From: Rhodospirillales bacterium CG15_BIG_FIL_POST_REV_8_21_14_020_66_15
GTDB taxonomy: Bacteria > Pseudomonadota > Alphaproteobacteria > Rhodospirillales > Casp-alpha2
Length of the DNA stretch: 64,000 nucleotides
Reading direction: 5' to 3'
NCBI GenBank assembly: GCA_002781745.1
Contig: PFFW01000117.1
Location: forward strand, 1-64,000
Under the pieces are notes generated by a model. That model ran no database searches and was not told the origin of the DNA. It worked only from the letters and a program-made list of their open reading frames with translations. Position 1 is the stretch's first letter. Every line of letters begins with the position of its first letter. Both the position numbers and the translations under genes were made by a program. Below are positions 32,138 through 40,613 of this stretch, in pieces.

Positions 32138-32947
32138 CTACTTACCCTTGAATTGCGGCTTGCGCTTTTCCATGAAGGCCGTACGGCCTTCCTTGTAATC
32201 CTCGGAATCGAAGCAGTCCTTGACCACCTTGGCGCACAGGTCCATGTCCCGCGCGCTGTCGTCCTTCAGGCTTTCGGCGACGACCACCTTCACGGCCTTG
32301 ATGGTCAGGGGCGCGTTCTCGACGATGCGGCGGGTGTAGTCGGCGACGTAGCCGTCCAGTTCCGCCTTCGGCACGATGCGGTTGACGAAACCCAGTTCCT
32401 TCATTTCGGCGGCGGTGAACTTGCGCGCCGTGTAGAAGATTTCCTTGGCGTAGGACGGGCCGATCAGGTCGACGAAGGGCTTCAGCCCGTCGACGCGGTA
32501 GCCCAGGCCCAGCTTGGCCGCCGGAATGGCGAAGATTGCGCCTTCCTCGGCGATGCGGATGTCGCAGCAGGTAGCCAGGCCGACGCCGCCGCCGACGCAG
32601 GGGCCCTCGATCTTGGCGATGGTCGGCTTGGGGAACTCGCGCAGGCGTTCCGACGCCTTTTCCGTGGCGGCGTTGTAGATCTTCACGCCCTCCTCGGACG
32701 ATCGGTTCTTCTCGAACTGCGAGATGTCGGCCCCGGCGCAGAAGGCGGCGCCGCCCTCGCCCGAAACGACCACCACGCGCACGTCATCGTCGGCCAGGAA
32801 GTCGTCCAGCACCGTGGGCAGGTCGCGCCACATCTCGAAGGTCATGGCGTTCTTCCTGGCCTGGTTGTCGAATCGGATGTAGCCGATACCGTCCTTCTTT
32901 TCGACGACGAGCTGTTCCGTAACGCCGTCCATCGTAAATCCGTCCAT
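32138..32947 (-). CDS. enoyl-CoA hydratase/isomerase family protein
   Basis: A 269-residue crotonase-fold protein and first gene of the leftward cluster. Signatures are IRFDNQARKNAMTFEMW, AAFCAGADISQFEKNRSS (oxyanion hole), EGPCVGGGVGLATCCDIRIAEEGAIFAIPAAKLGLGY, and the closing FMEKRKPQFKGK. It is divergent from an MFS transporter gene across a gap that holds a TGTATACA operator-like palindrome, so importer and pathway may be co-regulated. Fourth crotonase-type feature cannot be assigned a precise reaction. Confidence 0.9.
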   Translation of the reverse strand: MDGFTMDGVTEQLVVEKKDGIGYIRFDNQARKNAMTFEMWRDLPTVLDDFLADDDVRVVVVSGEGGAAFCAGADISQFEKNRSSEEGVKIYNAATEKASERLREFPKPTIAKIEGPCVGGGVGLATCCDIRIAEEGAIFAIPAAKLGLGYRVDGLKPFVDLIGPSYAKEIFYTARKFTAAEMKELGFVNRIVPKAELDGYVADYTRRIVENAPLTIKAVKVVVAESLKDDSARDMDLCAKVVKDCFDSEDYKEGRTAFMEKRKPQFKGK

Positions 32948-33056
32948 GGGTGGTTCCTCTGAGTCCTCTTGATGCTTCGGCGGACCGGGACCGGTCTCTG
33001 CGGGCCATGGTCCTGCTTGTTAAACGGGAAGGCGACAGGGTAAATTGACCGGCCTT

Positions 33057-33067
33057 TGTATACAATC
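33057..33067. promoter_or_regulatory. operator-like site TGTATACAATC (copy 3)
   Basis: The same TGTATACAATC core as at 8493 and 12868, located between the divergent enoyl-CoA hydratase and MFS genes. The flanks differ (TT before the palindrome, AC after). It lies 54 nt upstream of the MFS ribosome-binding site, a position suited to a repressor. Confidence 0.45.
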
Positions 33068-33121
33068 ACTAACCGCCGCCAGCCAACGGTTTGCGAGCGG
33101 AATCTCCGCGGAGGACGAGCC

Positions 33122-34345
33122 TTGGGCGCAGCCATCGAACGACTGACCGGAATCCCCCTGCGCCAGCAATGGCCCGCCTGGATGGTCGGCCTGGGCCACG
33201 GCGGCACCCACTGGGTGATCGCCGTCTACTACCTGATGGTTCCCTGGCTGCGCCAGGACCTGGGCATCAGCTATACCGAGGCCGGCCTGATCCTGACCTC
33301 GTTCCACCTGTTCAGTTTCATCGCCAATTTCGGTTCGGGCGCCGCGGTCGACCTGGTGGGGCGGCGCGTGTTCCTGCAGGTCATTTCGCTGGTGATCGGC
33401 GCCGCCGCCCTGGCCGCCATGAAGTGGGCCGGCGGGTTCTGGTCCGTGTTCGTGCTGCTGGCCTTCATCGGCGCGACCAACAACCTGTGGCATCCGCCGG
33501 CGATTTCCTATCTGTCCTCGGCCTATCCGGAAAAGAAGGGCTATGCGCTGTCGCTCCATGCATTGGGCGCCAGCGTGGGCGACGCCATCGCGCCGCTCGC
33601 CGCCGGGTTCCTGCTGGTCTGGCTCGGCTGGCGCGATGCGTCGACCGTGGCGTCGATCCCCGTATTCATCATCGCGCTGCTGCTGCTGCTCACCCTCAAC
33701 GCGCGCGAGAAGGCCGCCAACGCCGCCGCCAACAAGGAAAAATTGACCAGAACGGACTACCTCGGCGGGATCAGGGATCTCTTCAGGAACAAAGCAGTGG
33801 TGACGCTCTGCGCAATGTCCGGATTCCGTACGGTGACCCTCATGGGGCTTCTCATGTTCCTGCCACTCTATTTGGCCGACGAGATGCGCATGGCGCCGAC
33901 CGCGGTGGGCGCCACGCTGATGGCCATGCAGATCGGTGGTCTGATCGCCACGCCCATGGCGGGCATCTGGTCCGACCGCTCGGGCCGGCGGCCCGTGGTC
34001 ATGGCCGGGTTCACGGGCACGACGCTGGTGCTCGCGGTGATCACGCTGCTCGACAACCAGATGCTGCTGGTCGCGGGGGTGTCGCTCCTCGGCTTCTCGC
34101 TCTATGCCGCCCGGCCGGTCATGCACAGCTGGATGATGGACATCACCCCGCCGCACCTTTCCGGCAGTTCCATGAGCCTTCTGTTCGGCACCCAGTCGGC
34201 CTTCAACTTCGCGCTGCCGCCGCTGTGCGGCCTGATCGCCGACACCTGGGGCCTGACGGCCGTGTTCTACCTGCTGGCCGGCACCATCCTGGTCGCCAAC
34301 CTGATGGTGTTCCTGGTCCCCGAGGAGTCCAAATCCGCCGCCTGA
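33122..34345 (+). CDS. MFS transporter
   Basis: A 407-residue, 12-span transporter. The start is taken as the TTG at 33122 (MGAAIERLTGIPLRQQ), which has GGAGG 7 nt upstream; an upstream TTG would overlap the TGTATACA site. Motifs include the loop-2 sequence SGAAVDLVGRRVFLQ after helix 2 and a second-half counterpart MAGIWSDRSGRRPVVMAG. It probably exchanges small organic anions in the fosmidomycin-resistance/oxalate-formate range, but the substrate is unknown. The divergent enoyl-CoA hydratase cluster suggests it imports that pathway's substrate. Confidence 0.88.
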   Translation: MGAAIERLTGIPLRQQWPAWMVGLGHGGTHWVIAVYYLMVPWLRQDLGISYTEAGLILTSFHLFSFIANFGSGAAVDLVGRRVFLQVISLVIGAAALAAMKWAGGFWSVFVLLAFIGATNNLWHPPAISYLSSAYPEKKGYALSLHALGASVGDAIAPLAAGFLLVWLGWRDASTVASIPVFIIALLLLLTLNAREKAANAAANKEKLTRTDYLGGIRDLFRNKAVVTLCAMSGFRTVTLMGLLMFLPLYLADEMRMAPTAVGATLMAMQIGGLIATPMAGIWSDRSGRRPVVMAGFTGTTLVLAVITLLDNQMLLVAGVSLLGFSLYAARPVMHSWMMDITPPHLSGSSMSLLFGTQSAFNFALPPLCGLIADTWGLTAVFYLLAGTILVANLMVFLVPEESKSAA

Positions 34346-34358
34346 CGGTCGCGGCCCG

Positions 34359-35132
34359 TCACGCCAGCCGGTAGAGGATCGGCATGGGGGCGGTCCGGTT
34401 GAGCCGGAAGGTTTCGGCCACGTAGCTGTGGAAGCCCAGATCGAAGACCATCGGCCGCAGGACGTCGCGGAGGTGGTCCCAGCGGCAGTGGTTGATGACC
34501 GTATAGGCGCTGTCCTGGCCGGGGTCGGGCTGCAGCAGCGTGGCGTTGTCGAGTTCGGCCTGATCCTGGAACCAGCCGGCGGTGTGCTCCCAAACCGCCA
34601 AGCCCCGCTCCAACTGATCGGCGTAGACGTAATCGAACATGAAGACGCCGTCCTGGCTGTGGTCGACCGGGCCGATGCGTCGGACGTTGGTGGCGGTAAG
34701 CGTCATCGTCTGCTCCGCGAAGCGGTCGGCCGTTTCTTCCAGGTTATGGCCTTCGTCGTCGCCCCGGAAATCGCGGGCGTCGTCCGGACGCTCGAACTCG
34801 GCGAGCAGGACGGCGTCATAGCGTGCGACAGGAATATCCGGCCGGTCGCGCAGCAGTTCGCCCCGGCCGGGCGGCGTCAGGATGGCCTTGAAAGCGGCGG
34901 CGTCGACCACGTCGCCGCGGTCGGCGAGCGTCTCGGCCGTTTCCTTGAGGAAGGCCATGGCCTCCTTCTTTCGGTCGCTTTCGACGAAATGGCCGAGGGG
35001 CGGCCGATGGTCGATTTCCAGCGCCATCAGGAAATAGCCGGACGGTGCGGGCTCGGTCAGCGTGGCGGGGGGAAAGCGCGAGGGGGGACCGGTGACTTCG
35101 AGGTCGGGATGGGCGTTGTTCTCCGTGCTCAT
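34359..35132 (-). CDS. conserved-looking hypothetical protein, possible duplicated alpha/beta-barrel (257 aa)
   Basis: A soluble protein of 257 residues without signal peptide. Two similar-sized halves are suggested: an N-terminal one with YFLMALEIDHRPP...VARYDAVLLAEFERPDDARDF and a C-terminal one with VFMFDYVYADQLERGLAVWEHTAGWF. Both have the strand-helix pattern of dimeric alpha/beta-barrel (EthD/ABM-like) domains, used in monooxygenases or as heme/ligand binders. No named family is recognised. It is convergent with the MFS transporter and transcribed leftward from the gap in front of the TetR gene. Confidence 0.6.
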   Translation of the reverse strand: MSTENNAHPDLEVTGPPSRFPPATLTEPAPSGYFLMALEIDHRPPLGHFVESDRKKEAMAFLKETAETLADRGDVVDAAAFKAILTPPGRGELLRDRPDIPVARYDAVLLAEFERPDDARDFRGDDEGHNLEETADRFAEQTMTLTATNVRRIGPVDHSQDGVFMFDYVYADQLERGLAVWEHTAGWFQDQAELDNATLLQPDPGQDSAYTVINHCRWDHLRDVLRPMVFDLGFHSYVAETFRLNRTAPMPILYRLA

Positions 35133-35306
35133 GGATGCATCTCCATTTGCGCGAACGACGGAACGACATCCCGCGGCGGGGGTGGCCGCCGCCGGGATTT
35201 TGCAAAGGATATGGTCGTTCGCTGGGTTTTACGCTGCGACCATTAAACTCCTTCCGCCCCCCCGAGGTCAAATCGGGGCCCGCATTTTTCCGCGACGCGC
35301 CGTTTT

Positions 35307-35873
35307 CTAGCCCTGGAGGCCGGCGTCGCGGAGCAGCACCTCGGCGGCGGCCTTCGCCGTTCGTGCCGCGTCCCTGTGGCCGGCCACGTGGGCCATGGCC
35401 ACGGCACCCTCGGCCAGCAGGTTCAGGCCGTCGGCCAGGCCGGCCGGGTTCTTGGCGCCGGCCTTGGCGCAGAGATCGCGCAGGTAGGCGAGCATAAGGT
35501 CCTTGTGTTCGCCGGCGGCACGGTGGATGGGGTCGTCGCCGCCGTATTCCGCCGCGGCCGCGACGAACATGCAGCCCGTGAAGTCGTCTCCCCGAACCCA
35601 TTCGTCGAGGGCGTCGAACACGGCCAGCGGGCGGCCCCTGGGATCAGGCGCGGCGCGTTCGACCCGGCGCATGAACCAGTTGCGAAACCGTTCGTCGCGC
35701 CGACGCAGCACGGCCAGGATCAGTTCGTCCTTGGATTTGAAGTGGTTGTAGAGGGTCATGCGGGCGACGCCGGCCTCTTCGATCACCCGGTCCACGCCGA
35801 CGGCATGGAAGCCGTGCCGCCCGAACAGGCGCAGCGCAGTGTCGATCAGCAGGTCGCGTTTGGGCGATGTCAT
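35307..35873 (-). CDS. TetR/AcrR-family repressor
   Basis: A 188-residue protein from the ATG at 35873 (MTSPKRDLLIDTALRLFGRHGF). The N-terminal HTH is clear: AVGVDRVIEEAGVARMTLYNHFKSKDELILAVL. The C-terminal ligand domain (residues ~60-188) has VFDALDEWVRGDDFTGCMFVAAAAEYG, as in the TetR_C subgroup related to AcrR/NemR repressors. It is divergent from the alpha/beta hydrolase-PNPOx-DUF1348 operon. A 13-bp direct repeat occurs once before each start, so self-control plus control of that operon is likely. Confidence 0.92.
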   Translation of the reverse strand: MTSPKRDLLIDTALRLFGRHGFHAVGVDRVIEEAGVARMTLYNHFKSKDELILAVLRRRDERFRNWFMRRVERAAPDPRGRPLAVFDALDEWVRGDDFTGCMFVAAAAEYGGDDPIHRAAGEHKDLMLAYLRDLCAKAGAKNPAGLADGLNLLAEGAVAMAHVAGHRDAARTAKAAAEVLLRDAGLQG

Positions 35874-35883
35874 CGGCGAGGTC

Positions 35884-35901
35884 CAAGATAGAACGATTTG
35901 T
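35884..35901. promoter_or_regulatory. TetR operator-like site, tetR side
   Basis: CAAGATAGAACGA (35884-35896) followed by TTTGT lies 11 nt in front of the TetR start. The same 13-mer recurs at 36064 on the other side of the intergenic region. The likely binding unit is AGATA-N8-TATCT, degenerate here on its right half (TGTAT). Confidence 0.5.
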
Positions 35902-36063
35902 ATAATAATGTTAGCTGACTGATCCCTCGATTTCAAGGAAAAGGGACGGTGCACCGTTGGTGGGGACACCGTTGGCGAGGTCATTATCCTGCTGAATATA
36001 CACAAAACAACGGAATAGTGGCCGGATAGCTGGATCTGAGCGCTAGGCCAATAGGACGCTTGA

Positions 36064-36083
36064 CAAGATAGAACGACATATCT
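36064..36083. promoter_or_regulatory. TetR operator-like site, hydrolase side
   Basis: The repeat CAAGATAGAACGA (36064-36076) extends into a perfect dyad AGATA-N8-TATCT at 36066-36083. It lies about 50 nt before the alpha/beta hydrolase start, where a bound repressor would block the promoter. Confidence 0.55.
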
Positions 36084-36132
36084 ATTAATTTGCGCGAACA
36101 TCACCCTTATCCAAGGCACGCAGGAGGTTTCC

Positions 36133-37122
36133 ATGCCCTTGATCGACAGAAATCTGTTTCTCGCCACCGTCGGCCTGATCGCCGGCGTGATCCTGGCTCT
36201 CGGTTTCGCCACCGCATCCGCGGCGGGCACGCCCGCGTCCGGCGTCGGCCGTGCGTCGGCGCCTACGGTCCACCACCGCTCGGTCGAAGTCGACGGCCTT
36301 AGCATATTCTACCGCGAGGCGGGCGATCCGACGGCGCCGACCCTGCTTCTGCTGCACGGGTTTCCGTCATCGTCGTCCATGTTCCGCAATCTCATTCCGG
36401 CCCTTGCCGACCGTTATCATGTGGTGGCGCCGGACTATCCGGGATTCGGTCGTTCGGCCATGCCGCTGGTGACCGAGTTCGAGTATACCTTCGACAACCT
36501 CTCGCGCGTGGTCGAGGCGTTTACGGAAAAGCTCGGGCTCAACGCCTACAGCCTGTACGTCATGGACTATGGCGCGCCCGTCGGATACCGCCTGGCGGTC
36601 AAGCATCCGGAGCGCGTCCAGGGCCTGATCATTCAGAACGGCAATGCGTATGAGGAAGGGCTCGAAGGGTTTTGGGATCCGTTCCGCGCATATTGGAAAG
36701 ACCGCACCGCGGAAACGGCCAAACCGTTGGCAGGATTTCTGAACATCGGCGCGACCAAATGGCAGTACACCCACGGCACCCGGGATCCGCACGTTATCAG
36801 CCCCGACGCCTGGACCGTCGATCAGTACTTCCTCGACCGGCCGGGCAACAAGGAGATCCAGTTGCAGTTGTTCTATGACTATGGCTCCAACCCTCCCAAG
36901 TATGCGGAATGGCAGGCTTATTTCCGCCGCCATCAGCCGCCGGCCCTGATCGTTTGGGGCAAGAACGATCCGATCTTTCCGGCCTCGGGCGCCTATCCCT
37001 ACAAGCGCGACCTGAAGAACGTGGATTTCCACCTGCTGGAGACGGGCCACTTCGCACTTGAAGAGGACGGCGATAAGATCGCTCGCCTGATTCGGCGGTT
37101 CCTCGACACCAACGTCAACTGA
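36133..37122 (+). CDS. alpha/beta hydrolase (haloalkane dehalogenase/epoxide hydrolase type) with signal sequence
   Basis: A 329-residue protein with GGAGG before its ATG. Residues ~8-31 form a hydrophobic export signal or anchor ([18 protein letters not shown]...SAAG). The hydrolase core has the oxyanion [10 protein letters not shown], nucleophile Asp145 in [13 protein letters not shown], an acid candidate Asp279 in WGKNDPIF, and His306 in [10 protein letters not shown]. An Asp nucleophile marks epoxide hydrolases or dehalogenases rather than esterases. It heads a probable operon with the PNPOx-like and DUF1348 genes, under the divergent TetR repressor. Export of this type of enzyme is notable. 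Confidence 0.86.
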   Translation: MPLIDRNLFLATVGLIAGVILALGFATASAAGTPASGVGRASAPTVHHRSVEVDGLSIFYREAGDPTAPTLLLLHGFPSSSSMFRNLIPALADRYHVVAPDYPGFGRSAMPLVTEFEYTFDNLSRVVEAFTEKLGLNAYSLYVMDYGAPVGYRLAVKHPERVQGLIIQNGNAYEEGLEGFWDPFRAYWKDRTAETAKPLAGFLNIGATKWQYTHGTRDPHVISPDAWTVDQYFLDRPGNKEIQLQLFYDYGSNPPKYAEWQAYFRRHQPPALIVWGKNDPIFPASGAYPYKRDLKNVDFHLLETGHFALEEDGDKIARLIRRFLDTNVN

Positions 37123-37180
37123 GGGTGCGGGCCGGCGGAGCGGATGTTTCCGCCGGCCCGGCCTCGTTTCGGAGGCCAAG

Positions 37181-37804
37181 ATGACCAAGCCCACCAGCGA
37201 TGTCGCCTTTACTGAAGCCGTGAAGGCGATCCAGGAACGCAAAGGCTCACGCCGGGGCTACGCCCGGATGGAGGAGAACGGCGGCTGGAACGACCGCGTG
37301 ACGGACGATCTGGCGGCCTTCATCGCCGCCCGCGATTCCTTCTATCTGGCGACGGCCAACGCGGATGGACAGCCCTATATCCAGCATCGCGGCGGTCGGC
37401 CCGGGTTCTTAAAGGTGCTGGACGACCGCAGGCTCGCGTTCGCCGATTTCACCGGCAACCGGCAGTACATTTCCCAGGGAAACCTGGAAGAGAACGCCAA
37501 GGCCTTCATCTTCCTGATGGACTATGCGAGTCGTCGGCGTGTCAAAATCTGGGGCACCGCGCGGGTGGAGGAGGACGATCCTGATCTGGTCGCTCGCCTG
37601 ACCGACACCGGATACACCGAAGGCACGCCCGAACAGGCCGTGGTGTTCGAGGTCGCGACCTGGGACGTGAATTGTCCGCAGCACATCACGCCGCGCTTCA
37701 CCGAGGCCGACATCGCCCGCGCCGTGCAGCCGCTGCACGACCGCATCAAGGAACTGGAATCGAGGCTGGTCAGCGCCGGCCTTCCCCTTACGCAAACGCC
37801 CTGA
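37181..37804 (+). CDS. pyridoxamine 5'-phosphate oxidase-like FMN-binding protein
   Basis: A 207-residue protein with a split-barrel fold. [38 protein letters not shown] is the characteristic first half, [41 protein letters not shown] the second. The C-terminal helix includes IAARVQPLHD-like [19 protein letters not shown]. Relatives bind FMN and act as flavin reductases or uncharacterised oxidoreductases. It follows the alpha/beta hydrolase and precedes the DUF1348 gene by 17 nt, a combination common in TetR-controlled detoxification operons. Confidence 0.86.
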   Translation: MTKPTSDVAFTEAVKAIQERKGSRRGYARMEENGGWNDRVTDDLAAFIAARDSFYLATANADGQPYIQHRGGRPGFLKVLDDRRLAFADFTGNRQYISQGNLEENAKAFIFLMDYASRRRVKIWGTARVEEDDPDLVARLTDTGYTEGTPEQAVVFEVATWDVNCPQHITPRFTEADIARAVQPLHDRIKELESRLVSAGLPLTQTP

Positions 37805-37821
37805 TTGAAGGAGCCTTTTTC

Positions 37822-38292
37822 ATGTCCGCAAGACCCCCGCTGCCGCCGTTCACCCGCGAGGCCGCCGCCCAGAAGGTGCGCATGGCCGAGAACGCCTGGA
37901 ACACCCGCGATCCCGAACGTGTCGCCGCCGCCTATACGGAAGACAGCCGCTGGCGCAACCGAGCCGAGTTCTTCCAAGGCCGAAAGGCGATCGTCGAATT
38001 TCTGACCCGCAAATGGAACAGCGAACTGGACTATCGACTGGTCAAGGAGTTGTGGGCCTTCGATGGCAACCGGATCGCCGTGCGTTTCCAGTACGAATAC
38101 CGGGACGAGGCGGACAACTGGTTCCGCGCCTATGGCAACGAGAACTGGGAGTTTGACGACAATGGCCTGATGTCCTGGCGCCAGGCATCGATCAACGACT
38201 TCCGCATCGACAGGGCGGACCGCAAGTTTACCTGGCCCGTGGACGGGCCGCGGCCGGACGATTTCCCTGGCCTGAGCGAACTGGGATTGTAG
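37822..38292 (+). CDS. DUF1348 / NTF2-like (SnoaL-fold) protein
   Basis: A 156-residue NTF2-fold protein matching the DUF1348 family in length and sequence: [57 protein letters not shown], and [27 protein letters not shown]. The family is uncharacterised; the cone-shaped pocket usually binds a small hydrophobic ligand. A good ribosome-binding site (AAGGAG) precedes the ATG. It is the last gene of the TetR-linked operon. Confidence 0.87.
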   Translation: MSARPPLPPFTREAAAQKVRMAENAWNTRDPERVAAAYTEDSRWRNRAEFFQGRKAIVEFLTRKWNSELDYRLVKELWAFDGNRIAVRFQYEYRDEADNWFRAYGNENWEFDDNGLMSWRQASINDFRIDRADRKFTWPVDGPRPDDFPGLSELGL

Positions 38293-38400
38293 GTCGCGCC
38301 CGACACCCGGCGTCACGAAACCGGTGGTTCGGCAGGGAGTCCGGCTGATGCACTCTCCGGCGGCGATAACGACCGCATCGCCGGGCCGGCGCAGCGGGCA

Positions 38401-39063
38401 TCAAGACCGCACCGCCAGTCCCTTCTGCTTCATCCGCCACAACAGGACGTCCATCCGGTCCTGGCCGTAGAAGGTTTCTCCGTCGAACACCATGCAAGGT
38501 ACGCCCCAGTGGTCGGCGGCGTCGAAGGCGCGCTGGTTTTCGTCAATCAGGTCCTCCAGCATCTCCGGCTGGTTGTCGACCTCGTCCAACACCTCGTCGG
38601 CGTCGAGCCCCGCCTTGGTCAGGGCCGCGCGGAAGTGTTCATCCGTGTTCCAGTCGTCGGTCAGCCCGTCCCACAGGGTGCGCATGAGGGAGTCGGTAAA
38701 GGCGAAGGACCTGCCGCGCGCCTGTGCCGCCACGCCCATGCGCGTGATGCGGCGGATGTGGGGCTGGACCTCGGCTATCGTGTAGGTCTCGTTGTCCATG
38801 ACGATGGGGTCGGGCACGGGCCGGCGGATAGGCATGCCCAGATACTCGGCGACACGGTGGTAGTCCTGGGTGTGGTAAGTCCGGTACTTGCGGTTCACGG
38901 TGGCGAAGAAGTCCGGGTTGCGCACGGCCATGGGATAGACCGGGCGGACCTGCACTGTCAGGTCATAGGTTTCCAGCCAGTCGCGGAAGCGGTCCAGGGT
39001 CAGGTAGCAGTAGGGACTGCGGTAGGACCAGAAGACGTCAACTGAATGTCCCATGGCGCTCAT
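38401..39063 (-). CDS. DsbA-family oxidoreductase / 2-hydroxychromene-2-carboxylate isomerase-like
   Basis: A 220-residue thioredoxin-fold protein; the start at 39063 overlaps the upstream stop (ATGA). It reads VDVFWSYRSPYCYLTLDRF at the N-terminus, with SPYC where DsbA has CxxC, and then the long helical insert and CMVFDGETFYGQDRMDVLLW near the end. The SPYCYL start and no second Cys fit the glutathione-dependent HCCA isomerase/kappa-GST group rather than a true disulfide oxidase. It is in a leftward operon with an alpha/beta hydrolase and a GST, a typical aromatic or xenobiotic detoxification setting. Confidence 0.85.
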   Translation of the reverse strand: MSAMGHSVDVFWSYRSPYCYLTLDRFRDWLETYDLTVQVRPVYPMAVRNPDFFATVNRKYRTYHTQDYHRVAEYLGMPIRRPVPDPIVMDNETYTIAEVQPHIRRITRMGVAAQARGRSFAFTDSLMRTLWDGLTDDWNTDEHFRAALTKAGLDADEVLDEVDNQPEMLEDLIDENQRAFDAADHWGVPCMVFDGETFYGQDRMDVLLWRMKQKGLAVRS

Positions 39064-39929
39064 CCCAACCCCATCTGGCGCACCATGGCGCGGCACAGGT
39101 CGCTGTCGGGCCCCGCATAGTGGTCCAGGATCGTGAAATGGTTGGCGCCCGGCACCTCCATCAGCTCGACCTTGCCGGCCTTGCCCGTCCAGGCTTCGCT
39201 CAGGGCCTGCGACTGGCGCAGGAACTCCTCGGTCTCCGCGCCGCCGACGGCGATCAGGGTCGAGCCGCCGCCCAACGGGGACAGGAACTCCGGCGAATAC
39301 GCACCCACGTCGTCTTCCGTCAGGTGCAGGGTGTCGTCGATGTAGCAATGGCGCATGGGCGCCAGGTCGAAGATGCCGGACAGCGCCGCGGCGCCCTTTA
39401 CCGCGTCCGCCGGAAGGCCCCATGCGCTCCAGTCGGTCGCCTGCAGCATCGCGGCGATGTGCCCGCCCGCCGAATGGCCCGACACGAACAGGCGATCGCG
39501 GTCGCCGTTATAGCTGTCCGCGTTGTTCCACGCCCAGGCCACGGCAGCGCGGCATTGGCGCATCAGTTCCGTCATGTCGACCGACGGGATCAGGGCGTAT
39601 TCGACGGAGATGACGACCGCCCCGGCTTCGACCTGGCCCTGCACGACGAAACGGGAATCCTCCTTGTCGCGGCTCATCCAGAACCCGCCGTGGAAGAACA
39701 GGCGGACGGGGAAGGGACCGTCGCCCTCCGGCTTGAAGATGTCGAGCCGTTCGCGCGGATGGTCGCCGTAGACGACGTCGAGCCTGCAGTCGAAATCCTC
39801 GGTCACCTTGGTGCAGGCGGGGGCCCAGCCTGCGTAGATTTCGGCGTGGTTGGGCACGCGTGCGCGGTTGTTGTACTGGAAATCCAGGTCGGACCGGGTC
39901 ATGCCCCGGTAGAGGGTCTGCTCAGTCAT
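39060..39929 (-). CDS. alpha/beta hydrolase (kynurenine formamidase/esterase-like)
   Basis: A 289-residue hydrolase. RLFFHGGFWMSRDK carries the HGGxW oxyanion motif of kynurenine formamidases and hormone-sensitive-lipase-type esterases, FVSGHSAGGHIAAML has the Ser nucleophile, and PGANHFTILDHY has the catalytic His. The acidic partner is probably in the AVGGAETEEFL segment. It likely hydrolyses an ester or N-formyl amide. It overlaps the following DsbA-like gene by 4 nt, and the GST gene is 20 nt upstream. Tryptophan breakdown genes are not nearby, so kynurenine is not implied. Confidence 0.87.
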   Translation of the reverse strand: MTEQTLYRGMTRSDLDFQYNNRARVPNHAEIYAGWAPACTKVTEDFDCRLDVVYGDHPRERLDIFKPEGDGPFPVRLFFHGGFWMSRDKEDSRFVVQGQVEAGAVVISVEYALIPSVDMTELMRQCRAAVAWAWNNADSYNGDRDRLFVSGHSAGGHIAAMLQATDWSAWGLPADAVKGAAALSGIFDLAPMRHCYIDDTLHLTEDDVGAYSPEFLSPLGGGSTLIAVGGAETEEFLRQSQALSEAWTGKAGKVELMEVPGANHFTILDHYAGPDSDLCRAMVRQMGLG

Positions 39930-39949
39930 TGTCGTGAAAAGGCCTTTGG

Positions 39950-40570
39950 TTATTCGAAGGGAAGCATCACGTTTTTCTTGTAGGCCGGGCGCACGTTGAG
40001 GCGGTCCCACCAGGCCTTCAGGTTGGGCAGGTCGGGGCCGTCCGGCACCAGCGTGTGCCAGCGGTAGGCGGAACAACCGCAAGGGATGTCGCCCATGTTC
40101 AAGGTGTTGCCGGTGAGAAAGGGCTTGTCGGCCAGGTGCGTGTCGAGCACGGACCAAAGCTGTCCGGCCTTTTCCTTGGCCTCGGCGAGCGCCTTTTCGT
40201 TGCGGTTCGCGTCCGTCGCCCTGATCATCTGGAAATAGATCACGGTCATCGGCGGGTGCAGTGTCGTCAGGTACCAGTCCATCCACTGATGGGCCTGACC
40301 GCGCGCCTTGACGTCGGCCGGCAGCCAGGGATCGCCGCCGTAGGCCTCCAGGATGTAGCGCACGATGGCCTGGCTTTCCCACACCACGTAGTCGCCGTCC
40401 TCCAATACCGGGATCAGCCCCATGGGGTTCTTGGCCAGGTACGCCGGATCCTGGTTGCCGCCGTACTTGCCCCCCACGTCGACACGTTCGGCCTCAAGGC
40501 CAAGTTCGTCTATCAGCCACATGACTTTTTGTACGTTGACGGATGTGGCACGTCCCAGCACTCTGAGCAT
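39950..40570 (-). CDS. glutathione S-transferase family protein
   Basis: A 206-residue GST: N-terminal thioredoxin-like domain with LRVLGRATSVNVQKVMWLIDEL, then the cis-Pro region NPMGLIPVLEDGDYVVWESQAIVRYI, and a C-terminal all-helical domain. The Ser/Thr-type N-terminal residue in GRATSVNV fits theta/beta-like bacterial forms. It conjugates or isomerises glutathione-linked substrates. It is first in a leftward operon followed by an alpha/beta hydrolase and an HCCA-isomerase-like protein, all suited to aromatic or xenobiotic metabolism. Confidence 0.9.
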   Translation of the reverse strand: MLRVLGRATSVNVQKVMWLIDELGLEAERVDVGGKYGGNQDPAYLAKNPMGLIPVLEDGDYVVWESQAIVRYILEAYGGDPWLPADVKARGQAHQWMDWYLTTLHPPMTVIYFQMIRATDANRNEKALAEAKEKAGQLWSVLDTHLADKPFLTGNTLNMGDIPCGCSAYRWHTLVPDGPDLPNLKAWWDRLNVRPAYKKNVMLPFE

Positions 40571-40613
40571 TCAGGTCTCCTCCCAAGATTGCAGCCCGAA
40601 AGCAAGTTAACAC

